Source: Pogostemon cablin
Lineage: Eukaryota; Streptophyta; Magnoliopsida; Lamiales; Lamiaceae
Length of the DNA stretch: 64,000 nucleotides
Direction: 5' to 3'
Assembly (NCBI GenBank): GCA_023678885.1
Contig: CM042965.1
Coordinates: 30,671,777-30,735,776, forward strand
This document shows, piece after piece, positions 10,888 to 22,925 of the stretch (position 1 is its first letter; each line of letters begins with the position of its first letter). A program made the translations under genes and the position numbers. The notes below the pieces were generated by a model. The model saw nothing but the letters and a program-made list of their open reading frames with translations. It was not told where the DNA came from and searched no databases.

Positions 10888-13524
10888 ATTGCTAACTGGA
10901 TTAACATTATATTGTTTACTTTGGACTAAATACAGGAAAGCTGTAAGAAATCTTCCACGGCTAGAAGAATATCAAGAAATTAATTAAGTAGCAAAATAAT
11001 GTGACAGAGAGAAAATTATTATATCACAAATCCTTCACTTGTGATATTATTATATTATAAATTACTAAAGTTAGCATTCTATAATCATGTCAATTCTAAT
11101 TTTCTACTTCTAGAGTGAAAAAAGAGACACTGGTATCCTAAATATATATCATCTAAACTACATGGATACAATTTGAGCTTCTTTCACAAAAGAGGTATTG
11201 CACTTTGCTTTTGAGCTGCAAAATCATGAGTGACATTTTTATGGGTGTTGGGATCCAACAATAGAAACAAAAACCTCAAAACATTCAATTGTTGTCCTTA
11301 TCCAAGTTTGTGATTCACAGATGACAGCCCGTGGTTATGAGATCGATGCTCAATCAAACCATTCTATCACCTCTCAGTCAGCCCAAGGTTAGTCAACATG
11401 CTGCATCTTTCAATAGTAATAGTCACAAAAGTTATATAACACATTTTTTGTAACATGTAGAAATGAATATCAAAGTAGTTCATATTCCAATCAAGCCAAT
11501 CATTTATTTATATTCCAATTGATTTCACTACAGTTCACCGCTATTATTAGAAAAAAAAATTCCACACAGAGATATTATAACTCATATTGTGTATAAAAAA
11601 AATTAATGAATCCAAATAATCTCTTACCAAACTAATGAAAGGTGAGGACAAAGGATAGAGTACATAACATGAAGCAAAAGAAAACAACATTCTAATCTAC
11701 TTACTTCCTTAGCAAAAGGGATAATTGAAGTTTATTCATCGTTTTGATACCTACATCACGCTCGCTTATCAGCACATCGAGTACAGTGGGTTATGTTAAA
11801 AATTATCAATTCATTTATCGTATGTATAATTGAAAAGAATAAAATATTTATCTGTGGTTCTGTAGCAATAAAAAGGAGTGTAAACAGATTAGCAGTTCTG
11901 TTTCAAGGACTCAATAGCATCTAATAATTGCCAAAAGATTGGAAAATGATTAATAATAGAATAATGATTACATAATATAAATGATCTTGGGAGTATAACT
12001 TATAACTGAATGTGCAATATGACTTTAAACAAACTCACTAATATCACATATCCAGTCTTCCTTGTGAGTCATTCGTTTTTCATCAGGTAAGTTGTCACAA
12101 TTGCTGGATTGCAACTAACACAGGCAAAGAAGGTTGTAAACCCTTGATCCTTGACAAAGGAGAGATTAAAATCCACAATTCATGACTTCTCTAATGGAGA
12201 ATATGGATGATAATTGATAATTAGCATATCGGTGTTAAGAAGTAAATCAAGAACATTGTGAGCAATCATGAAGCAACTAAATTTTGAACCTAAACACTAC
12301 AGAAGTCAGACCATCAGAAGTATGGTTGGTCCATCTACTTGGTCAACCTATGAAGCATTGATGAAGTAAAACAACAAATGCTAACAACTTTAAGCTATGA
12401 GAATGGACACGAACACACACTAAGCAGCGGGGATTAGATATACAAATCCTGAAATAATATATAAATCAAACATAAGGTTTTTTTAATCATCAATTAATTA
12501 TGGAAAGTTTTAAAGTAAATAGACAATCGATACTTAAAAATTATAAAAAGATCAACCTCTGAAAAATATGAAGCTATTAATCATTTTATATCTAACTGAG
12601 CAACTACATATTATGAGATTGAACAATGATAGAAATGGCCAAATGAAGACTTCTAAACACAATTCTAATAATCATTTATCTTTCAAATAAAGAATTATAA
12701 TTTGTTGCTATACTCAATTGTTTAGTACTCCAGCTCAATAGTAAAATGTATTCAAAATCTTGCATGTACAATATTCAATTTTGAATATATATTTATAAAT
12801 CAATATGAAACCTGACAAAATGCATAAGAGATTGTTTAGTACCGGCTCAGTGATCACAAATATAAGATAGATGATCATATAGAGAATATGAAAGTGCACA
12901 TCTTTATCCAAGTTATAGTATTGAGATTAACAATTAAGAAATTAATTAACAAATATACGACATTGAGGAAAGCTCAAGGAGCCAGGTGATGGAAGAAATC
13001 ATTCCGGACGCAATTGAGCATCCAGTGCATCTAGGATTTTAAGATAAAACTTCACTGATTTTACCCCACATTATTTATCTCAACAGATAATATTTGCTGA
13101 TGTCCTACAATTTTAAGTATATACGCTAGCAACAACTATAATAAATTTTAGAAAATTCCTATAACACGGAATTATTAGCATCAAGCGAGCTACATCATGC
13201 AAATTATTATCCTTTCTTAGACACCAAAAGTTATAGGTTAAAAATCAAACTTTAGCAAGAAACAATAAAACAGAAGATCAATATGCAACAATATATCAAT
13301 ATATCAACAAACACCTCATGTGTATAAATGTATTCTTGTTGGCATATTTGCAAAGTGGGCAAACAATCACCTCATCAAACATACTATTTGTAATTTCTTC
13401 TGCAACCAAATAAATAATAAATAATTATAATAATAAAATTTTAAACCTAAAACAATAGTATTAATATCTTTGATGAATTGATAAAAAATTAAAAGAATAT
13501 ACCCAAGAAAAAAAAACAACTTAC
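10888..13524. other. Helitron H1 interior, no gene recognised
   Basis: AT-rich sequence continuing H1 across the Athila insertion (3156 joins 10888). One exon-like stretch with consensus borders sits on the plus strand (11321-11386: CAG acceptor, open frame starting MTARGYEIDAQ, GTTAGT donor). I cannot assign it. Confidence 0.5.
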
Positions 13525-13700
13525 CTGTTATTTCACCTTTACTACTCTTGCAAACTCAAGCAAGGTGTTCTGCAACTCAAGTAAGATGTTCTGCAAGATA
13601 CATCGACTGTGGATGCAGATACCTATATCTCGAAGAGCATGATAAAATCGGGCCAGATTATTCTTGTTGATTTCATTGTTATCACAAAATTGTGTTATTT
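13525..13700 (-). pseudogene. Exon-like fragment of unknown gene
   Basis: On the minus strand a frame open for about 56 codons reads through NNLARFYHALRDIGICIHSR and LQNILLELQNTLLEFA to a TAA at 13528-13530. A CAG|GTAAG donor follows at once. The repeated LQN-LLEL unit suggests a short internal duplication. There is no start codon and I do not recognise the family. A TAA bounds it upstream, so it is a fragment at best. It shares strand and Helitron with the calreticulin fragment. Confidence 0.35.
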
Positions 13701-14649
13701 AGAGAGAGCGGCGAAGTGCTAATAATTCCAAAAACTAAAAAGTAGTAAAGTAAGAATCCGACTAAAAAAAAGGAAATAACTTATAATCATTCTCAGAGTA
13801 GATGTTAGACAAAGCAATTGGTGAATTCTTAGTCATCTTCATTTTTGTTAACCTTCTAATTTGAATAAACTTTGCTCGAAAATTTCTGCATAAATTATGA
13901 ATTATGGGTCTTGAACAATAAGATTAGAAAGAACTTTTGGTAAATCTATCAGGAAAAGATGAACGCTTACCCAAATCTGAATCTTAAAACCCTAATGGAG
14001 ATGGCAGAGGGCGGCGACCGATGGATAGGAAGCAGTGTCACTGTTCCCAGACGGAGTGTGAGGCGACGTGGACCATAACTTCATTGGTTCATTTATAAAA
14101 AAATATAAATGGAAAAACTACATATAACACCTAAAACTTGAACCACATATGCATTAAGGATTGAAAATATTGATCATCGCTGAAACATAATAAACTTTTG
14201 ACATCAAGTAATTTTTATTTGATTGTAATATATTAAAACCCGAAAATCAATTCTTTAAATAATTGGGCATCGATTTGATAATTGAAAAAGAATGTAATTT
14301 TGAAAGTTAGTAATTATAATCAATACATCAATAGCTTAATTCTCATACAATAGAAACAGGATATCAATTCTTCATGTAATCAGACATAAATAACTAACTC
14401 ATGACTTAAAAAGAATATATATTTTCAAAGCAAGTAATTATAATCAATCCAAACAAAATCTTCTGAAACTTAAAGAAAAATGCATTGGAGTGATCTGAGT
14501 AGGAAGAAAGTAAATTTGCAGATGCTACTAAAAGGTAAATTTAAATATTCACTATTTTAAGAGAGAGAAGAAATTAGAGAGAGACAAAGGCTCAACTAAC
14601 AGGAAATAAGAATTAATGAGAATGAAAAATAAAAGAATTTCGTCAATGT

Positions 14650-15615
14650 GTGAACTGCTGCAAACCTTTGGCTTCTAAGGGCCCTTGTATTCTAAGTTGG
14701 GAATAGTTGGAGCAGTCCACTCACCATCCCCTAATCATCCCAGTCCTCAGCGGCAATTTCAAAGAGAACACAAATTAATTATATTTTCTTAGTAGCTTAG
14801 AGAAAAGATTGTATATGATGGGTTGCCACCTTCTTGGCTTCAGGATATGGAATCTTCTTCGGAATGCCATCATAACCCTATTGATAAAAATGAGTTTGAA
14901 ATTATAAACAAAATTAATGACACTCATTCCATTACAACACAAAACTATAAAAAAACTATTCACCTCTGGTTTCTTGTCTTCAGAATCAGGAATGTATTCC
15001 TTATCATCCCAATCTTCAGGATATATGAAAAAAAAGCATAAGAATATGATTTCAAGAAAACACACTCACATATAAAAAGCTACAGAAGTAAACCATTTTG
15101 GCCTTAGGGTCTTTGATCTTCTTTGGAGATAGAAAGAATATCCAAGTCAGAGTATAACCTTCCTGACTGCTTCTCCACATTATCAATGAGGATGGTGTAA
15201 GTAACATCAAGGCGGAGGACAAATGTATAGACATGGGTCAGTTGATCAGTCTTACATGGAACTTCTTTCTTGATCAATGATTGGTTCCATTGTATGTGAG
15301 AATAACATGTACCTTCTTGGTATTGTAGCCACATATGTCTGGTCCAAACATGATACTACATCCATCAATATACAACCAATTGACAATATAATGTAGAAGC
15401 AAATCAACAAAGAAAAGTGAATCCGGACAACAAAGAAACACGTGAATAAAATAAAACTGTATGGGTGTCACCACCAATTTTTTTTATCAATATCGCTACT
15501 GAGTAATTAAATGTACAACCCACCGCAGTCAAGCTTCTGCTCATGCTTGACAGAGAATTGAAACACTAAGATTTTGTCCTGATAGAGAATTGAAACACTA
15601 AGGTCTTGTGATCAT
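14650..15615 (-). pseudogene. CRT: Calreticulin gene fragment, broken, introns retained
   Basis: Calreticulin is the Ca2+-binding lectin chaperone of the ER lumen. On the minus strand I can read, in order: LVFQFSVKHEQKLDCGG (15582-15495); a short intron; SIMFGPDICGYNTKKVH; IKKEVPCKTDQLTHVYTF (to 15100); an intron; PEDWDDKEYIPDSEDKKPE (15026-14970); an intron; GYDGIPKKIPYPEAKK (14878-14830); and EDWDD then GEWTAPTIPN (14745-14690). These cover part of the N-domain and the proline-rich P-domain. The signal peptide, N-terminus, C-domain and HDEL-type tail are absent. Defects include an in-frame stop after CGGLYI, a 1-base deletion after NGTNH, a frameshift before KKIKDP and a Trp-to-stop after KGP. 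A 32-bp tandem duplication repeats the LVFQFS coding block. GT/AG introns are retained, so it was copied from DNA, as Helitron capture would do. Confidence 0.85.
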
Positions 15616-16199
15616 CGCAAATGGGAGCATGGAACAATCAATAACAGTTTCATAATTAGATGTGAATTAAAAAAAAGAAGAAGAATCTAGTTGATGTGTT
15701 ACCATCGCGAATGGAAACATCGAACAACATATAATAATTTCAGATTCAAGTAAATCGACTCTGCATTACAGGGTTTAAATGAAGTTATAGTGGTTAACTA
15801 TATAAGTGATCGAAAGATCACAACCATATCCGCAATTGGAGGAAACTTCATTATCATTTAGTTATGTCTTTATTACCTCGCCAAACATCCTAATCCAAAA
15901 ACATCATAAAAACATACCAATCCAAAAACGATAGAAATACCTTGTCTACATATTAATCCAAGTGAGTGACAACGAATGTGTGGCAACCCATCGTCTCTTC
16001 TAACTTGACCCGAAATGCATCATGGTGTGCTGTTGTGATTAGGCAAAACTCACTAAGAATACAGAGAAACTCATAGAGAGAGAGGCGTGGTCATGTGACC
16101 ATAACTGACATTCGTAATGCCAAAAAGAGTGGCGTGGTCAAAGAAAATGCACTGAGAACTTAAGAGGCGTTAAAAAAAACTTGAAGAAAAAAAATCAGA

Positions 16200-16326
16200 G
16201 AAGCCCTAAAAATGACACATCAGCGTTGAAATTCTGTGGGGTTGACACCTCAGTAGTTAAAAAACCTTCATTTGCTGTGGAGTTGACAAGTCAGCAATAG
16301 AAAACCTTCATTTAGTATAATAAAGA
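16200..16326 (-). other. Helitron H1 5' terminal region
   Basis: Two copies of a 40-50-bp unit (AACCTTCATTT...GTTGACAYSTCAG) precede the TC terminus. The terminal pattern TATTATACTAAATGAAGG...CTGACTTGTC parallels 38442-38490, where another Helitron 5' end is inferred. Confidence 0.5.
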
Positions 16327-18286
16327 TTTGTTTCATAACAACAGGCAGGTTGTAATTGAAAATTTTAATTAATTTTCTCAATCTCCCTCAAACACTCACA
16401 AAAAAAGTATTAAAAAAAAAACCCGCAAAAGATGAAATATTAAGTGGGAAATGGAAGCAAAAGATGAAATTATAAGTGGGAAATGGAACCCCTGCCAGTC
16501 ATTCTGCGATTTTTGCGAACACAATCCCGCTCAATTCTAAAATTTCCCGCAATTCTTGAAATTTTCTCAGATTCTAAATTATTCTGCTAATTAATCTTTC
16601 ATCCTGAATCCTTAATACTCGAGATTTAACATCTCGGCACTTGCTCACACTAAAAATTTCACCAATCGATTGTGAAGAGATCTTCATCCCTATGTTACAT
16701 AATTTTTTCATCTCTTTGCGCCTTGATGCCTCTAACAACGAGCTTGCACCGCCTACTCTTATCGCCTGCTTGTGCCACCCTTGTATATTATTGGTGTGGT
16801 TGGTTTTGTCGAGCCGCCGCCTTGCTCGGAGCACACCACTTCTGCTCTTACACTTGGTATTTTTCTCTCTCTTTTTTCTACATGCGGGTTAGCTCGCCTG
16901 AGTTATTGTTTCCCATTTCCATTTTTAAAAGTCAACTTCAATTTAAAAGTCATGAATCTCATATATTTTCTCATTCCTCCATTCATCTATTCTAGTGATT
17001 TTATGAGTTTTATGCAAATGATTTTATGTGTTTAGACTCTTGTTCAGACTTGATTCTTTTTTCTGATATTCTTGTTTTGGTTGGAAGGGAACAACTATCA
17101 CTATCTTGTTTTGGATTGAATTACCATTTCTTTTTGTTATTGTTGGTGGGAATTTTGAATTGAATGAATTGTTTGGTAATTTGAAGTTGTTGTATGTATT
17201 GAATACTCAGTTTTATATTATATTTTCATCAATTATCTGCTTGCTGTTGATTTTTATAATATCCCTTATTTGGAGTGATTCTATTAAATTTTGTTGGATC
17301 AACTAGGCAAAGTAAATTACTTAATCTGTTATATTGCTAATGTTAACATCAAGTGTCTATTATACTCTTCCATCTGCATGTGTGTGTATCTATTTTCTTT
17401 AGTAATCTAAAGCTACTATATTTGTTTATTTCATTCTAATGGCTAGGGTTCTTTCTCATTTTTTACAGGATACAAAACATTCATATATTATTTCTTCCAA
17501 TATATGGACCTTCGGGTATTTAAACATTTTCCTTCCCTGTAAGTTCTTTACATTCGAATGTATCATACATGTTGCTTCAAATGCTACTGACATATAAATA
17601 TCTTACCATCTTATTTTATATAATGCTCACTTTTCTAGAGTGTTGTTTCATAGTTATTACATCTAATCTACTAGAGTTTTCTTAGTTTCCATAATTATTT
17701 GAATTCATATTCCTCATTTCTGCTCTAAATTCATCTTTAGATTCTCTTATTTGGGTGATAGAAAATTTTGATGCTTTGCTCACTTTGAACTTGAGATGCA
17801 TCGATGCCAAATCCTTTCTGGACTACATTTATATTTCCCTGGTGTAAGTGTCATTGTTTTATCATATATTTCTGTTCTTAGTCTTGTCATGGACTTTAAG
17901 TTTGTTTCTTTAGCCATCACTTATTTCCATGTCTGTCTATAGTTTTGCTCCTCAGTTCTGAAATGCCTTCTTTATCCTAGGCACATAATATATTCTTCTT
18001 CTGGTTTCTCCTAAAAGTTGGTCAGATTTTTATTATATTCCAAACCAAAACCACAATTGACAACCATAATGTGGCACTTTTCTCAGGAAATTTCCTTATT
18101 TTGCAAAAGCATGTCAGTAGGTATTTAAATTGACTGGAACTAACGATTATCTCCTATTGAATAATTCTGTAACTTTGCTTCTGGTTCGACGTAGGTTTGA
18201 AAAATAATTACCTATCGTCTTTTATTCATTTGCATTTCCAACTTCTCACTGGAGGCATGCTATACTTTTGTAATGTAATATCAAAG
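16327..18286. other. Possible upstream part of RRM gene fragment; nothing firm
   Basis: T-rich, intron-like plus-strand sequence. A more GC-balanced, exon-like stretch at 16680-16860 ends in a GTATTT donor and could be a 5' exon or leader. I could not assign it. Confidence 0.35.
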
Positions 18287-19255
18287 AGATACTTACTTTC
18301 TATTTATGGTGATTTCAAGACCGTCCAAATGGTCATTCTTGTGGTTTTGGATATGTAACATTTGTGACCATTGAGGGTGCAAAGGTGATTTGCATTACAA
18401 CTCGAACACATCACTGTTCACTCTTTGTGTTATTTTTTCGTAGCTTCAAATGTCACAACTAAATAAGTTATCTCTTAAAATTTCTATCTGAATTTTTTTA
18501 GAGCTAGTTTTTGCTTCTCAATGCTCTTTCTTTGAGCGCGTCACAGGCTGTATTAAAAAGTGAGTATTTTCTTGGCAATAGGATGTAATAAGTCAAAAAT
18601 ATCCACTCCAAAGGGACTAAATAATTTATTTTTTAGGACCTTTCCATTTTTAGTCTTTTGAGAAATTTTCTACCCTAGTTTCAAGAGAAGATGAGAAGAT
18701 CTTTAAAAAAAGTGACCCGGATTTTTGTAGCAAGGATAACACCATCAGTAACCGAAGCTGATTTCAGAAAGTTGTTATTCCATCTCTTATTTTATCTTGA
18801 TGACATCGTGCACATATACTTATTATAAAGTGAATTACCATTACACCATCAAAGTTTCTCCAAATTACCTAACAATCACGTGGTTACAATAAATTGCATT
18901 GGCTTCTTGAATGAACCCTTTTTCAAATTTCCAAATAAATTGAAATAATCACTAAGAATCTTCTTAATTCGCCAAATGACAATTAAAACTACTATGTGTG
19001 CAGGTGGTCTTTATAATTTTATAAAATACAGAGCTGAATTGTAGTTTAGCTAAGCCAAGGGATATTTGTAATTTACCGAGCCATATGCTTTGTTTAGTAA
19101 TTTGTACAAATCTTGAGGATCTGCAATTGTATATTCAATATAGGAGAATACACATTAGTGGGCTGTTAAATTTTTGTTTTATTGATGGTACTTGCTTTTC
19201 TTTTTATGCAGCCATTTTTAGAAATATGATGACAATAGATTTATACATGCCAAAG
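18287..19255 (+). pseudogene. Two-RRM RNA-binding protein gene fragment
   Basis: RRM proteins bind single-stranded RNA through RNP1 and RNP2 motifs. On the plus strand, 18287-18384 holds an RRM1 piece: DRPNGHSCGFGYVTF, with a near-consensus RNP1, then a splice donor. A few codons before it are deleted. An exon from about 18686 holds MRRSLKKVTRIFVARITPSV then TEADFRKL, the linker and RNP2 strand of a second RRM. A further exon at 19212-19255 between CAG and GT borders gives TIDLYMPK, the expected continuation. The layout resembles plant hnRNP-like proteins with tandem RRMs, such as Arabidopsis At4g36960 by my recollection. Introns are retained, the frame is broken, and the rest of RRM2 is not found. 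Confidence 0.7.
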
Positions 19256-20375
19256 GTTTATACTTTACACCCGTTCTCCATGTTTAAAAGGTATATGATG
19301 TACTACATTTCGTGCTGTAATTTTAGTTATTTTGCTGGTTTTTTGTGGAAAGGGTTTGCTCCTTTAACTGGATCTGGTTGTTCTGGATTTTGTCCTATAG
19401 TTGTGCTTGTATATATGGTGCACCTTGCAGTTGCAGTTGCTAAGTTTGAATATTTTTTCTTAGGGAAGTTGTTCACCTCTCTTAATTGATTGAGGGTAGC
19501 TGTCCGCCACAGTAAACCGCGACTGCTTCATAATTCTTCTCTATATTGTTTGTAATTTCAGATTTTCTTTTAATTAGATTATGCTTATTTTCAGATTGCG
19601 GCAACTACAGTTGGCGTTGTTAGTGATGCATTTGGAATTCGAGTTCCTGAATAAACACTTATGTCATTGCTCGTTACGAACTGTTTTACTTGTTCATTAC
19701 ATACAACATAGTTTATGATGAATGTGCAAATTATGCACTATTGTTTTCTGTTTGTTATCATAACTGAGTTATTTATTTTATAGATTACTTGAGTTATGTC
19801 TTTAAACACCTCAACGTTGGTGGTATGTTTATCATGGATGCACATCCATTTTTTGTTATAGATAGCTTTCCTTAACTCAAGGTAGCATCATCTTAAAAAA
19901 AATACCTTATACTTTTACAATGCAATAGTTATTTTCTTGGTTTTAATGAATTAATTAAAAATAAAATATATATTGTCATGAATGTATTATTTTTAATGAC
20001 GTTGAAGTTCGCTACAATTTTCTTTTAATTCATCATTAACTAATCACTCATTAAAAACTTGAAGTATAATGACCCATTAATATCCTTTATTATTAAATAT
20101 ATATTAATTAATGATGGAAAAAATTATTAAGAATTACACTTGCAGATTGTGTAAAAAAAAAGAAAGAAAGAAATGTTTTGCGACGAAAATAAAATTTATC
20201 ACTTTTAAGTAACGAATATGATGAAATTTGCGTGATGTAAAAATTTTCGTCATAAAATGTTAGAATTCTTGTATTTCTATGTATAACTTTATTTTTTAAA
20301 AGTATATATATGTAACATAGTATACACTTTTTACCCGTATTATTAATTATATTGTAATAGATTATAATAACTAAA

Positions 20376-20377
<2 letters not shown>
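19256..20377. other. Tail of RRM fragment and AT-rich spacer
   Basis: A plus-strand frame of 134 codons spans 19085-19489 but is T-rich with no recognisable motif and overlaps the RRM exon in another frame. I regard it as chance. No other feature is supported. Confidence 0.45.

Positions 20378-20447
<70 letters not shown>
20378..20447. repeat. (TA)n microsatellite
   Basis: About 35 TA units, lying just outside the repeated GTGTTA motifs of the CACTA-like terminus. Confidence 0.95.
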
Positions 20448-20450
<3 letters not shown>

Positions 20451-20469
20451 GTAAAAACTAATATTGTGC

Positions 20470-20678
20470 ATAAGTGTTATAAAATTATGTTACTTATGAA
20501 AAAGTGTTATATGCATGTGTTATATATATGAAAAGTGTTACTCGTATATGTTACTTATATAAAATGTGTTACGCATGTGTTACATATTATAATAACTTGC
20601 AAAGTGTTACCAGTTTGTGTTAAATAAAATAAAAGTGTTACAAAGACGGTGTTATGTAATATCACTTATGTTGTAGTG
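20470..20678 (-). mobile_element. CACTA-type transposon terminus (partial)
   Basis: Read on the minus strand, 20678-20663 is CACTACAACATAAGTG, which fits a CACTA terminal repeat. It is followed by about ten GTGTTA(C/T) or complementary motifs to 20470, a typical subterminal repeat array. I found no opposite terminus or transposase in the window, so the element is truncated or its other end is too decayed to see. Confidence 0.55.
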
Positions 20679-20682
20679 AATC

Positions 20683-21226
20683 TAGGGGTGTAAACGGGTA
20701 GGGTATGGTACGGGTACGCCCAATCAACATACTACCCACATCTTATTTTTATTACCCTTACCCTACCCTATTACCCTCAAATGTATCGTCGGGTAGGGTA
20801 CGGATAATATTAATCGGGTAATGGATAATCCGCGGTTAAACGGTTATCCGAATTTTTTAAATGGCTACCCTTGTCAACCAAACAATATACCATTCTAAAA
20901 TACACAATGATGTAAGAAAATCAAAGTAAATGCAAAAGATTAAAAAAAAATGAAGTATAAGATTGAAATGTGAGTAGCCTGCCTCAATCCCCCAATAATT
21001 AAAATAAAAATTGATTTTAAAATATTAGAGGGTATCATTTTATTAGTCATACCCTTGAAGCATTTTGCTTTCTTAAATCAAATAAGCAATGTGATGTACA
21101 CTAGTATGTGCGTTATAAAGTGGAACTATTTTTCAGATTATACAAAAACTTATATCTATATGTCTATGTATAAATATAAAATATAATAAAATATACTAAA
21201 TATAAAATATAATAAAATATATACTC

Positions 21227-21266
<40 letters not shown>

Positions 21267-21441
21267 AAGTAAGCGGGTAATCGGGTATTTTATAAATACC
21301 ATATCCTACCCCTACCCTCAATATTTTCAAGCGGGTACGGGTACTACCCTACCCGATATCCGAATATGCTCTATCCTACCCTTACTCGATAGGGTATTAC
21401 CCGCAGGGTATCCGAACCCATGGATAAAATTGACAGCCCTA
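20683..21441. mobile_element. hAT-type MITE (759 bp)
   Basis: The ends are TAGGGGTGTAAA and GACAGCCCTA, an imperfect inverted repeat. They are flanked by 8-bp direct repeats AGTGAATC (20675-20682) and AGCGAATC (21442-21449), one mismatch; 8 bp is the hAT size. The interior has many GGGTAGGGTA/TACCCTACCC repeats in both orientations and a (CA)n(TA)n tract at 21226-21265. No transposase. Confidence 0.75.
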
Positions 21442-21449
21442 AGCGAATC

Positions 21450-21860
21450 AAGTAGAGATTCGATCTATCTCTAAAAAATCGATTCAAGTATTTTTCAAGA
21501 GAAAGAAAACTGATTCAAGTATTCTTGAATCGTTTTACCTCTTAAGAATCGATTCTTCAAGAGGAAGAGGATCGATTCAAGTATTCTTGAATAGGTTTAT
21601 ATCTTAAAAATCGATTTTTCTAGAGTAAGAGGATCGATTCAAGTATTCTTAAAGAGGAAAAATATTTTAATCGATTTATATCTTAAGAATCGATTCTTCA
21701 AGAGGAAAAAAATCGATTCAAATATTACCTCTTAAGAACCTCCTAAGAATCAATTAAAGTATTCTTAAAGTGAAAGAGGATCGATGATTCAAGTACTCTT
21801 TAAGTGAAAGAGAATCGACGATTCAAGTACTCTTGAATCGATTTACCTCTAGAAAATAAG
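21450..21860. repeat. Palindrome-rich minisatellite, copy A
   Basis: Variable ~50-65-bp units built from AATCGATTCAAGTATTCTTG and CTTGAATCGATTTACCTC, then TTAAGAATCGATTCTTCAAG. Each half is close to the reverse complement of the next, so every unit can fold as a hairpin. Related arrays lie at 26197-26590, 27245-27605 and 38895-39200. Confidence 0.85.
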
Positions 21861-22322
21861 AGGTTAAAAATTTAATTCATGTATAGAATCGAAAGCTTAA
21901 GTTCTTTAAGTTAAATCATTATTTCATATCAAATAATATTGAAATTGAGTTTGTAAATATTTGTTAATTTTTTTAATTTAGTATATTAATATTTATTTAT
22001 GTACATATATCTTATTTATTAAATTATGACATATAAATTATAAAATTTATTTTCTTTAGTTGTTTATATAATTTAAAACTAATAAAATTAAATAAAATAG
22101 TAAAATTAATAAATTCATTACAAATTTATGAATATTTAAAAGAATATTATATATAAATTAATTTTATTTATCTTATATATATTTTTTACATTAATTTCTT
22201 AAAAATATCAATTAATGGGAATAGAATTATTATTATATATTTAATTAATTAAGAAATACTAAATCATATTCATTAGTAAAAATTAATACTCCATTTAAAT
22301 ATTGTTTATAATATTAAATATA

Positions 22323-22327
<5 letters not shown>

Positions 22328-22387
<60 letters not shown>
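22328..22387. repeat. (TA)n microsatellite
   Basis: About 30 TA/AT units inside Helitron copy A, at the position where other copies have another Helitron 5' end or (TA)n. Confidence 0.95.
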
Positions 22388-22388
<1 letters not shown>

Positions 22389-22684
22389 CAACTATATAAA
22401 ACATTTTAATAATTTTGTTCTAATTATTTATTTTGATTAATTGTTGAGAGATACACATTAGTAACCCTAATCATTCTTAGATACATACAATATAAAAGAT
22501 TATTGTTGGGTACAAAAAAATATAACAGTATACCTAATATGCCCTCAATTACCCCAATTATGATTTATAATGAGAAATTTAATCCTACTTAATATATATC
22601 TAATAATTTTCTAAAATATCTTATTATCACTTAGACATACACAAATGAATTCATCTCAATTGACTTATTTTTGTTGCACTTAAA

Positions 22685-22925
22685 ATCAAATCATTCTAAA
22701 TTAATGCTGCACATGAGCTATTTTTGCTGCACGCGAAAGTTTGTTGATACATATTACAATTATTCTACACACAACATTCTTATACACTGCACATAACATC
22801 AAACGGCACACATGTTACGCAGCACACGAAAGTTATGCAGTACGAAACAACACTTTATGCTGCACATAACATCATTTTATGTAGCAAATAAATTCAAATG
22901 ATACAATATTAACGCTGCACACGAA
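22685..22925. repeat. GCTGCAC-motif cluster
   Basis: Six or more short repeats such as GCTGCACATAACATC and GCTGCACACGAAA, in both orientations, within the copy-A-specific stretch. They resemble subterminal repeats of a DNA transposon, but I cannot define the termini. Confidence 0.5.

Larger units (their letters stand above)
2478..16326 (-). mobile_element. Helitron H1 with captured gene fragments
   Basis: On the minus strand the element starts TCTTTATTATACTAAATG after an A, at 16326. It ends with a 6-bp-stem GC hairpin, a short spacer and CTAG followed by T, at 2478. TC at the 5' end, a hairpin plus CTRR at the 3' end, insertion between A and T and no target duplication are the Helitron signature. 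Without the nested Athila element it is about 6.1 kb. It encodes no recognisable RepHel, so it is non-autonomous. It carries a calreticulin fragment (14650-15615) and possibly other exons. The 5' subterminal stretch 16200-16300 has TGACACATCAG-like motifs shared with the other Helitron 5' ends here. The pairing of these two ends is inferred from orientation and the lack of other ends between them. Confidence 0.6.

Noticed and set aside
19085..19489. 134-codon plus-strand frame
   Set aside because: T-rich, no motifs, and overlaps the RRM exon in another frame.
20690..21430. Interstitial telomere repeat
   Set aside because: The words are GGGTAGGGTA and variants in both orientations, not tandem TTTAGGG; they belong to the MITE.
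21450..21860. CRISPR-like array
   Set aside because: Repeat units vary in length and sequence, there are no unique spacers of constant size, and the context is a plant transposon.
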